Source of the DNA: Kiritimatiellia bacterium
Lineage (GTDB): Bacteria > Verrucomicrobiota > Kiritimatiellia > B70-G9
Assembly (NCBI GenBank): GCA_012961745.1
Contig: DTYT01000195.1
Span: 1-5,383, forward strand
Direction: 5' to 3'
DNA: 5,383 nucleotides
Shown here: positions 1 to 5,383 of the stretch, one piece after another
Layout of the letters: each line of letters starts with the position of its first letter
How positions within the stretch are numbered: the stretch's first letter is position 1
Translations under genes and position numbers: made by a program
The notes under the pieces: generated by a model
Databases searched by the model: none
Seen by the model: only the letters and a program-made list of their open reading frames with translations
What the model was told of the DNA's origin: nothing

Positions 1-1035
1 CCGCGGACTGTAAAGCCAGATGCCAACCCGTTCCACTTCCAGAGTCTCGGCCGCGGTCTGCGCAAGTTTGCGGAAGAAGGATTCCGGATCGCCGTCGAGC
101 AGTTCCCTGCTCCGGGCCAGTTCCGTGAGGGTGGAGGCTTGCCGCCGCAGTCTGGATTCCCGGTTGCGCAGCTCGGACTCAAATCTTTTATGCTCGCTGA
201 TATCCATGAACTGTTCAATCAGTCCCCCGGCATAGGCGCCGTGACGGATCAGGCGCGGCCAGTGCAGCAGCCATCGTTCCCGGCGCTGGCCTTCCGCCAG
301 AAGATGAACTTCGCGGGCGACGGGCGAGCCGCGGTCGGTGTCACGCGGCGGTTCGAGAAGAACCCCGGGATTCTCGATCATCTTCTGTATGCGCCGGATG
401 ACTTCTTCCCGGGACCGGCCCAGGATTCCTTCGCGGCTTATGGCAAACACGTTTTCAAACGTCCGGTTGACCCAGATCACACGATGATCCGCATCGGATG
501 CGATGGTGGCTACCGGCGAGAAGTCGAGGACTTCTTCCAAGAGGGTCCGATATTTCTTTTCGCTTTCTTTCAGCGCGCGCGTGCGCTGTTCCAGTTGAAG
601 TTCAAGATACTGTTCCTGGCTGAGGATCCGGTCTTCGGTGGCCTTTATCCTGAGCAGCGATCGCACTTGCGCGATCAATTCCGCGGTTTCGTATGGCTTG
701 CAGATATAGCCATCAGCGCCGCTTTCCAGGCCGGCGATGCGGTGCGGCGTACCGGTAAGGACCGCCGAAATCATCAGCACCGGTATGCGGGAGATCCGTT
801 TGTCACCGCGCAGACGGCGACACACCTCGAAGCCGTCCATTCCCGGCATTTTCGCATCCAGCAATATGAGGTCGGGCTGTTCCCGGACGGCGATACGGAG
901 TGCTTCGGCGCCGTCGGTAGTGGTCAGCAGGATGCACTCTGGCAGGTGACGGTGCAGGGTCGCGCTGAGTACCTTGAGATTTTCGGCCAGGTCGTCGACG
1001 ATCAGAATCGTTTTCTGTACCCTCTCCCCGTGCAT
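1..1035 (-). CDS. Response-regulator receiver / PAS / GAF signalling protein, probable hybrid histidine kinase (C-terminus cut by window edge)
   Basis: I translated the minus strand from the ATG at 1035. It is open through position 1 (345 codons) with no stop, so the gene continues outside the window. Residues about 8-128 form a CheY-like receiver: acidic pair D14-D15, phospho-acceptor D60 in LILLDAKMPGMDGFEV, switch Ser S90 and the conserved K113-P114. Residues about 129-160 are a Glu/Arg/Gln-rich, probably coiled linker. Residues about 160-284 form a PAS fold, with RVIWVNRTF near the start and the typical PAC ending FMDISEHKR. A second helical linker leads into residues about 303-345, which look like the start of a GAF domain (AAETLEVERVGIWLYSP). 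No signal peptide or membrane segment is seen, so it is cytoplasmic. The ATG is the first possible start after an in-frame TAG at 1063-1065; upstream there is only a weak GGGA ribosome site. Receivers placed before PAS/GAF usually precede a HisKA/HATPase kinase core, but that part is not visible. A GGDEF or other output domain remains possible. The signal sensed is unknown. Confidence 0.93.
   Translation of the reverse strand, partial: MHGERVQKTILIVDDLAENLKVLSATLHRHLPECILLTTTDGAEALRIAVREQPDLILLDAKMPGMDGFEVCRRLRGDKRISRIPVLMISAVLTGTPHRIAGLESGADGYICKPYETAELIAQVRSLLRIKATEDRILSQEQYLELQLEQRTRALKESEKKYRTLLEEVLDFSPVATIASDADHRVIWVNRTFENVFAISREGILGRSREEVIRRIQKMIENPGVLLEPPRDTDRGSPVAREVHLLAEGQRRERWLLHWPRLIRHGAYAGGLIEQFMDISEHKRFESELRNRESRLRRQASTLTELARSRELLDGDPESFFRKLAQTAAETLEVERVGIWLYSPR
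652..1014 (-). other. Receiver (REC) domain of the partial signalling gene
   Basis: This is the coding part for residues about 8-128. The key codons check out on the sequence: D60 is GAT at 856-858 and K113 is AAG at 697-699. The full set of receiver residues (two N-terminal Asp, phospho-acceptor Asp, Ser in place of Thr, Lys-Pro) is present, so the domain should be phosphorylatable. The nearest visible downstream segment is a coiled linker rather than a DNA-binding domain. Confidence 0.92.
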
Positions 1036-1092
1036 TGGCGGCGTCCCACTGGTTACAATAGGCTACCTTTTCGCGGTGGAAAAGCTGATTCT

Positions 1093-1121
1093 TGCGGACC
1101 CGTGGCAGCCTGACACCCGCA
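1093..1121 (-). terminator. Imperfect GC-rich hairpin after the GH13 gene, possible weak terminator
   Basis: Ten bases past the GH13 stop codon the minus strand can pair TGCGGGTG with CAC plus CCGCA, giving 8 pairs with a GGGT bulge and a 9-base loop. The only T-run is TTTT at 1083-1080, about nine bases beyond the stem. That is not a canonical intrinsic terminator. It may reduce read-through into the signalling gene, or it may be chance in GC-rich DNA. Confidence 0.22.
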
Positions 1122-1130
1122 GCGGCCTTA

Positions 1131-4100
1131 TCACGGGTTCCTTACCCGTACCCGGTAGAAACGCCGTCCGGGGGCTGGCGCCCCGCCACTGGTATTCGTG
1201 CTGAAATCGTCCTCGAAGGTGTAGGCCGAAGACACGGTTCCCGTTTCCAGCCAGGTTCCCACGCCGATGTTCGTATTGGCAAAAACTGACCAGCTCGCGC
1301 CGTTGGAAAGCGAATCCACGAATTCCAGGGTATAGTGTTTGCCGGGTTCCGTGGAGACCGTAATGGTGAACCGGTTGGTCTCGCCGGCGATGTTCGTAAC
1401 CGCCGAGATGTGGAAGAAGGAAGCCGCGTTCGTGGGCTGGGTGCCGGCGATGTACTCGGTGAAGTTGTCGGCTCCATCCCCGTCGTAGTCTCCCTCGGCT
1501 TCATTGGTGAGAGTGGAGAAATTATCCCATTCCCAGTCGTCACCCATTTGGTCGCCGTCCCAGTCAAAAGGAACCACGATCCAGGTCAGGTTGGTAACCA
1601 CGCTATTGGTTTCACCCCGCTGGTCGTCGGCGACAAAGACAACCGCATTGGTGGTGCCGCAATCGGCGGAGCCGGCCGTCCAAGTGAATACATTGCTCAC
1701 GAAAGAGGCTCCCGAAGGAGCGGCCGTGTTGGTGAGGGTCGGCGTATCACCATCCGGATCACTGGCGGTGACTGTGAAATTGGTGGTTGCACCGACGGGA
1801 AGCGTATGGGGGCCGGGCAGGTCGATCTGCGGCGCCTGATTGATTTCGACCATCTTCAAGTACTGCACGAGTGCTCCGTCGTTGGTCATGGGGCCGGTAG
1901 TATCGGCAGGCAGATCCACCCAGATCCCGTTGTCGTAGAGATCCGGTCCGGTGCGATTCGTGGGCCACACATATGCGAACGCGTCACTCGCGGCTAGGTT
2001 GCAGACATTGTACAAACGTCCCGTCTGCAGCCCCAGCAGATCCCATACCGGCTTCAAGTCGTAGGTATCACTAGCTCCGGTGTGGGCTTCCCCATGGCGG
2101 AGAAGGAGAGCGAAAGCCAGCACGACATCGCTGGTCCGAGGTTCGCCATAGGCGTTCTCGTATTTAGCGACCGCGAATATGCGGGCATTGTCGCTGCCAT
2201 TGATGTTTTTCAGGAAATAGCGGTTCCGGCTTCTCAAAGCGGGGCTATAGTGACGTGCCCAGTTGACCCTTCCATACCACTGGTCGAGGCCGGTGGAATC
2301 CGGGGGCGGACTGGTCCACACAGTCAGCTGATTCCACTTCTTGAAATGAGGAATCCACTTGCCGAAATTGAGCTCGTGATACACGAACCCGTCGTAGGTG
2401 GGATAGTCGGTATTGTAGTTCTTGATGCCCTTTTCCTGCCCGTAGAAAATCATCGGGATCCCGTCTACGGATGCCAGTGCGCCGTAGCGTGACGCCACCA
2501 GCCACGGATCATCGTCCGGCAAGACTTCGTCGTGTGAAGTGAGATTGAGGAGAATGAGTCCGCCGTTGTAAGTGCTACGCCTCTCCTCCAGAGCGTTGTA
2601 GATGTCCCAGCAGTCATTAATGTGGTTCTGGGTGAATTGGAAGACTAGGTTTTCGTTGAGGATGTCAAAATGTCTGTTAGACCGATATCCCGGAATCCCG
2701 CCATCCAGTGTCTCCGCCATGAAAATGAAGTTCCACTTGATCCGGCGGGTGTGGTTGATGATGTACTCCCAGGCCTGCGGCGGTAGTCCCTGCCCGAAAT
2801 CGCAGCGCAGACCGTCAACCCCTTTGTCGTCCGCCGATTGCGTCCACGTGTTGCTTCCCGGATGACCGGATTTCTTGATCCAGTATTCGCAATAGTAGGC
2901 GAAGTAGCGCCATAGGTCCATCTGGTTGGTAGTCATGTCGGAATAGTCATACCAGTCGCCTTCGTTAAGATAGTTGCCGTTATCCTCGGGATTGTGTCTT
3001 ACCAGAGCCGCGTATTTTCCATAATAGAGCTCCGTCACGTCATCCCACTTGCCGAAGTCTCCGCGGTCCGGGGCAGTGGCAAAGTCGTTACTCCACGCGC
3101 TAACGTAGTAGGTGGCCGGCATACCGTAGTCGGTGATCAGTGAATAGAATGATGGGCGCACTGCGCCGATGCGGTTGGTGGCATTCCCCGTGTAGCCCAG
3201 GTCTACACCTCCCTGCCCCATTTCCGCGTCCCACGAAGTGTGATTGAAGACGCCGTCCAACATCACATTTATCGTGCCGACCGATCCGGTATAGCTGTCA
3301 CACAGCGCTACAAAATTGGTAAACTCCTCCATGGCCGACTGGGCGGTGTCCGCGCTGCCAAACCGTGGTGCGACGGCGAAATAGTCACGCGTCGCGTAGG
3401 GGCTGCCGGGATCGTAGGCGTTCCCGGTGTCGGGATCTTCTTCCGTGCGTTCGTTGCCGTTGGGATGTATCGGCTGGAACCACAGGCAGTTGACCTGCAG
3501 AAAGTTGAGATAATCGAGATTGAAGGGGTCATAGGCGTCGTCGTCGCCCCCGACGTCGTTGGTGCCGAGCAGGTCCCGGAAGGTGCTGCGGCCCGCCTTG
3601 CTGGGTGCGGTGGCCTCGACGGTGAGCGCATTGAGTTCGTACATGGTCAGGTCCAGCGCTTTGCGCGGCGAAACCACAATAGCGTGGTCCCGCCGGTCGG
3701 CGTTCCAGTCCGTGTACCAGATCCAGTTGGTGTCCGCCATGCCGTTGGTCTGGTGGCGCGCCGTAAGCCGGTACGCGCCGCAGCGGCTGATCAGACCGGT
3801 CCACACGTATTCGCCGGGTGCTACCGGGGTCATGGGATACGCCCGGAAGTAGGCGCCCGTGTCGTTGGTACTGATCAGATTGCCGTCCGGCGGCTTGATG
3901 CCGTCAGGATACCCGTCACCGGAAATATACTGATTGGTATAGTCGATGTCGACGTAGTCCCGCCGATCAAGATTACTGAAGATTTCCACTCGCTGAAGAT
4001 TGGTCACACCGGGCCTGTATACTACGGTGATGCATTGAGTTTCCCCCGCCGCCTCGTCGAGAAACAGCTTGGTGGTAGTGTAGTTGGCATTCATGCCGTT

Positions 4101-5300
4101 AACCGTGAGCTGCGGATCGCCCAGGTGTCCCAGCTGGAAGCTGAATACCGCATCGTTGGTTCCGGAGGTGTTATAATCGGCAAAATGTTCCACGTGGTTG
4201 GTGTCGTACCAGGCGCCAATTTTGTACTTGATCATAGTGAAGTAGGGCAGATTGGTCATGTTGCCCACCCACCACATTGCTTCTCCCAGGTCACTGGAAT
4301 CCTGCTCGATGTGGTCGAAATGCATGAGGGCCACGTGGGTTTGGTCATTGCCCGGAGAGCCGTATGAACCGGACGGCGTATTAGTATCGCCGAATACATA
4401 ATAGATCGCCGCATTGGTGATCCAGGGCGCCGATCCATCGCCGTTGATGTACGCGATCTTCACCCAGATCTGGGCGTTGGTGGAGTTGTAGATTACACGG
4501 TTGTTGTTGTGCCACATCCAGGCGGCTTCCCCGGGGGTTCCGAAGTGGAAGTTGTTGCCGGAATCGTTATCCCACGAAAGGGTCAGCGCATCCACGGCGA
4601 AGCTGTTGGTATGCGCTAGGTAGTTCGAATTGGCCGTGGAAGTGAGCGCATACCACTCGTAGGTAGTTGCCCCGGCAAGGTTGCTGAGGGTGACGTACGC
4701 CGTACTGCCGCTTGCCGCCGCCGGCACCATGTGCCAACTGGTCCAGCCGTTGGTAGTATAGCGGACGTACACGTGCTGTTCGGGCGGCGGATTGGTCGTC
4801 AGTTGAATCGTAATCACCACTGCCTCGTTGGTGGGGTAACTTCCCGTACCGCCGGAGACACTGCTGATCTCCGCGGGAGCGGCGGAGAGCTCCATGACCG
4901 AGATAAACGTGTCAGTCAGGCCGGGGTTTTTTACTGTAAACACGTAGTGGAAGCCGCCGGTAGCGCCGCCAGCCAGCATGCTGGCCGTGTCGAAGAGCGG
5001 CTGGTACCACATTATGTCCAGCTGGTTCTTGGGGAAATTGGTGTTGCCACCGTAATCATTGTTCCAGTCGTTGCCGGTTACCATCTTGAAGTTGTAGGAG
5101 GAATCGTTGGAGGCGGCGGCAAAGCTGTAGCGGAACCATTCCGTACTTCCATCCGGTCCAGTGTACTTGGTGCAGTTGAGCTCCAGACTCCAGCCCTGCA
5201 GGTCTCCCGGGAAGTCCACTTCTTGGGACGTCCACCCGAGGGCTGGACCTGCGGCCCCCAACACCAGGAATACCATCAGAAATGCGGTGTTCTCTTTCAC
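1131..5300 (-). CDS. Secreted multi-modular GH13 (alpha-amylase superfamily) glycoside hydrolase, 1389 aa
   Basis: It is predicted to act on alpha-glucans (starch or glycogen type) outside the cytoplasm. The GTG at 5300 is chosen because AGGAGA lies five bases upstream and the product then begins directly with a signal peptide (residues 1-22, ending PALG before W23). Modules follow: about 23-142, carbohydrate-binding-like (FKMVTGNDWNNDYG recalls X25/SusE-type modules); about 143-240, Ig/CBM-like (YTTNGWTSWHMV); about 250-392, a third beta module; about 393-560, a beta module before the barrel. The GH13 barrel spans about 565-1010, with D682/N686/H687 (DGVFNH), R832 and nucleophile D834 (GLRCDF), acid/base E863 (FMAETLDG), and H923/D924 (TSHDE). 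A beta domain C lies at about 1010-1153, an Ig/cadherin-like module at about 1155-1243, a DxDGDG segment at about 1244-1295, and a terminal module ending FYRVRV at 1296-1389. Typical GH13 amylases have about 450-650 residues, so over half of this protein is accessory. It is intact, with a TGA stop. The family is clear. Hydrolase versus transglycosylase, and the subfamily, cannot be settled from motifs alone. Confidence 0.95.
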   Translation of the reverse strand: MKENTAFLMVFLVLGAAGPALGWTSQEVDFPGDLQGWSLELNCTKYTGPDGSTEWFRYSFAAASNDSSYNFKMVTGNDWNNDYGGNTNFPKNQLDIMWYQPLFDTASMLAGGATGGFHYVFTVKNPGLTDTFISVMELSAAPAEISSVSGGTGSYPTNEAVVITIQLTTNPPPEQHVYVRYTTNGWTSWHMVPAAASGSTAYVTLSNLAGATTYEWYALTSTANSNYLAHTNSFAVDALTLSWDNDSGNNFHFGTPGEAAWMWHNNNRVIYNSTNAQIWVKIAYINGDGSAPWITNAAIYYVFGDTNTPSGSYGSPGNDQTHVALMHFDHIEQDSSDLGEAMWWVGNMTNLPYFTMIKYKIGAWYDTNHVEHFADYNTSGTNDAVFSFQLGHLGDPQLTVNGMNANYTTTKLFLDEAAGETQCITVVYRPGVTNLQRVEIFSNLDRRDYVDIDYTNQYISGDGYPDGIKPPDGNLISTNDTGAYFRAYPMTPVAPGEYVWTGLISRCGAYRLTARHQTNGMADTNWIWYTDWNADRRDHAIVVSPRKALDLTMYELNALTVEATAPSKAGRSTFRDLLGTNDVGGDDDAYDPFNLDYLNFLQVNCLWFQPIHPNGNERTEEDPDTGNAYDPGSPYATRDYFAVAPRFGSADTAQSAMEEFTNFVALCDSYTGSVGTINVMLDGVFNHTSWDAEMGQGGVDLGYTGNATNRIGAVRPSFYSLITDYGMPATYYVSAWSNDFATAPDRGDFGKWDDVTELYYGKYAALVRHNPEDNGNYLNEGDWYDYSDMTTNQMDLWRYFAYYCEYWIKKSGHPGSNTWTQSADDKGVDGLRCDFGQGLPPQAWEYIINHTRRIKWNFIFMAETLDGGIPGYRSNRHFDILNENLVFQFTQNHINDCWDIYNALEERRSTYNGGLILLNLTSHDEVLPDDDPWLVASRYGALASVDGIPMIFYGQEKGIKNYNTDYPTYDGFVYHELNFGKWIPHFKKWNQLTVWTSPPPDSTGLDQWYGRVNWARHYSPALRSRNRYFLKNINGSDNARIFAVAKYENAYGEPRTSDVVLAFALLLRHGEAHTGASDTYDLKPVWDLLGLQTGRLYNVCNLAASDAFAYVWPTNRTGPDLYDNGIWVDLPADTTGPMTNDGALVQYLKMVEINQAPQIDLPGPHTLPVGATTNFTVTASDPDGDTPTLTNTAAPSGASFVSNVFTWTAGSADCGTTNAVVFVADDQRGETNSVVTNLTWIVVPFDWDGDQMGDDWEWDNFSTLTNEAEGDYDGDGADNFTEYIAGTQPTNAASFFHISAVTNIAGETNRFTITVSTEPGKHYTLEFVDSLSNGASWSVFANTNIGVGTWLETGTVSSAYTFEDDFSTNTSGGAPAPGRRFYRVRVRNP
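1134..1571 (-). other. Asp-rich calcium-binding segment and terminal FYRVRV module of the GH13 protein
   Basis: Residues about 1244-1295 hold DWDGDQMGDDWE and DYDGDGADNFTEYIAGTQPTNA, a pair of thrombospondin-type-3 or dockerin-like Asp loops. Residues about 1296-1389 form a beta-rich module (HYTLEFVDSLSNGASW) ending RRFYRVRVRNP. I associate this pairing with the C-termini of secreted proteins in Verrucomicrobiota and Kiritimatiellota. Its role there, whether surface retention, sorting or simple stability, is not established by this sequence. Confidence 0.65.
1572..1838 (-). other. Ig/cadherin-like module of the GH13 protein
   Basis: Residues about 1155-1243 begin NQAPQIDLPGPHTLPVGATT and contain TASDPDGDTPTL and FVADDQRGE. 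This is the usual pattern of putative-Ig or cadherin-like repeats in bacterial exoproteins, where the DPDGD loop commonly binds calcium. It probably serves as a spacer between the enzyme and the terminal segment. Confidence 0.7.
2271..3608 (-). other. GH13 catalytic (beta/alpha)8 domain
   Basis: This stretch encodes residues about 565-1010. The barrel strands can be followed: YELNALTVEAT (b1), VNCLWFQPIHPN (b2), INVMLDGVFNH (b3), GVDGLRCDF (b4), NFIFMAETLDG (b5), HFDILNENLVFQF (b6), LILLNLTSHDE (b7) and GIPMIFYGQEKG (b8). The catalytic codons were checked: D834 is GAT at 2799-2801, E863 is GAG at 2712-2714 and D924 is GAC at 2529-2531. The b3-b4 segment (about 140 residues) is a long domain B rich in Trp, Tyr and Asp. 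The family is firm; the domain edges are approximate. Confidence 0.93.
5235..5300 (-). other. Sec-type signal peptide of the GH13 protein
   Basis: Residues 1-22 have a short charged start (K2, E3), a hydrophobic core (AFLMVFLVLGAAG) and a small-residue end (PALG) before W23. Cleavage most likely falls between G22 and W23. No lipobox Cys is present, so it is not a lipoprotein signal. No second membrane segment is seen in the protein. Confidence 0.85.
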
Positions 5301-5305
5301 GGTCT

Positions 5306-5311
5306 TCTCCT
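5306..5311 (-). promoter_or_regulatory. Shine-Dalgarno AGGAGA deciding the GH13 start
   Basis: AGGAGA lies five bases before the GTG at 5300. The frame stays open upstream to another GTG at 5351, but that codon has no ribosome site before it and would put 17 mostly polar residues ahead of the signal peptide. The GTG at 5300 is therefore preferred. The ATG at 5276 would remove the charged start of the signal peptide. Confidence 0.85.
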
Positions 5312-5312
5312 G

Positions 5313-5328
5313 TCGATCACAGTATCGA
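5313..5328. promoter_or_regulatory. 16-base inverted repeat upstream of the GH13 ribosome site
   Basis: The sequence is TCGAT, six bases, ATCGA: perfect five-base arms. It sits two bases upstream of the AGGAGA. It could be an operator half-site pair or a small leader hairpin, but a repeat this short can occur by chance. No known operator is recognised. Confidence 0.25.
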
Positions 5329-5333
5329 AGCTG

Positions 5334-5349
5334 GGGTTCTATGGGACCC
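5334..5349. repeat. Imperfect inverted repeat in the GH13 leader
   Basis: On the plus strand GGGTTC and GGACCC flank TATG. Five of six positions pair; the sixth is a G-U wobble on that strand and a C-A mismatch on the minus-strand transcript. It lies between the -10-like box and the second inverted repeat. Significance is unknown. Confidence 0.2.
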
Positions 5350-5356
5350 ACAATAA

Positions 5357-5362
5357 CTTATA
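5357..5362 (-). promoter_or_regulatory. Possible -10 box TATAAG for the GH13 gene
   Basis: TATAAG lies in the only AT-rich stretch of the leader, 56 bases before the GTG. Only 21 bases remain upstream in the window, and no clear -35 hexamer is seen in them. The assignment is tentative. A promoter outside the window, or one using a different sigma factor, is equally possible. Confidence 0.22.
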
Positions 5363-5383
5363 CCTCTGCGCGCTGAGCCCGTC

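Noticed and set aside
139..1113. 324-codon open frame on the plus strand
   Set aside because: It lies opposite the REC-PAS-GAF gene, whose minus-strand translation has clear domain motifs. The plus-strand product has no recognisable motif and arises from high-GC antisense openness.
1036..1130. Small gene or RNA in the gap between the two genes
   Set aside because: The 95 bases contain no convincing short coding frame with a ribosome site and no tRNA-like or riboswitch-like structure, only an imperfect hairpin.
1134..1571. Dockerin (cellulosome) assignment for the Asp-loop segment
   Set aside because: The Asp loops resemble EF-hand-like calcium sites, but the paired 22-residue dockerin repeats with their recognition residues are not present, and a further beta module follows. 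A TSP3-like segment fits better.
1335..1997. 220-codon open frame on the plus strand
   Set aside because: It is antisense to the C-terminal modules of the GH13 gene and has no motif or convincing ribosome site.
3240..4367. 375-codon open frame on the plus strand
   Set aside because: It lies wholly antisense to the GH13 gene. Its Val/Gly/Ile/Arg-rich product is what the reverse complement of the TN-rich coding sequence gives (ACCAAC read as GTTGGT), with no family motif.
5301..5351. Longer GH13 start at the GTG at 5351
   Set aside because: There is no Shine-Dalgarno before it, and it would put 17 polar residues ahead of a good signal peptide. The GTG at 5300 has AGGAGA at ideal spacing.
1..5383. 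CRISPR array, insertion sequence or other mobile element
   Set aside because: I found no regularly spaced direct repeats, no transposase or integrase motifs and no terminal inverted repeats. The recurrent TTGGT words on the plus strand come from Thr-Asn codons.

Overview
The window holds two protein-coding genes, both on the minus strand. They fill almost the whole sequence, and no RNA gene, mobile element or CRISPR array is visible. The larger gene (5300 to 1131) encodes a 1389-residue exported multi-modular glycoside hydrolase of family GH13 (alpha-amylase superfamily). It has a signal peptide, about four non-catalytic beta-rich modules, a GH13 barrel with an intact catalytic triad, a C-terminal beta domain, an Ig/cadherin-like module, a DxDGDG-type calcium-binding segment and a terminal module ending in RFYRVRV. 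The second gene (1035 to beyond position 1) is the first 345 codons of a cytoplasmic signalling protein with the order receiver (REC), PAS, start of GAF. It is cut by the window edge and is probably a hybrid histidine kinase.

Likely source: a member of the PVC group, most plausibly Kiritimatiellota or another Verrucomicrobiota lineage. The inference rests on the C-terminal architecture of the amylase (Asp-rich segment, then EYIAGTQPTNAAS, then a beta domain ending FYRVRV) and on the large excess of Thr-Asn dipeptides in its non-catalytic modules. Both are habits I associate with secreted proteins of that group. This is recall, not a database result.

Layout, in the direction of transcription: positions 5383 to 5301 are an 83-base leader with a strong Shine-Dalgarno (AGGAGA), a 16-base inverted repeat just upstream of it, a second imperfect inverted repeat and a weak -10-like box. 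Positions 5300 to 1131 are the GH13 gene. Positions 1130 to 1036 are a 95-base gap with an imperfect GC-rich hairpin that may be a weak terminator. Positions 1035 to 1 are the signalling gene.

The two genes are co-oriented but 95 bases apart, so an operon is not shown. The GH13 protein would act outside the cytoplasm on an alpha-glucan such as starch or glycogen. The receiver/PAS/GAF protein acts inside the cell, and nothing in the sequence ties it to glucan sensing. The most unusual element is the GH13 protein itself: its size, its layered accessory modules, its branching-enzyme-like SHDEV motif around the transition-state Asp, and its Thr-Asn bias, which largely spares the catalytic domain.
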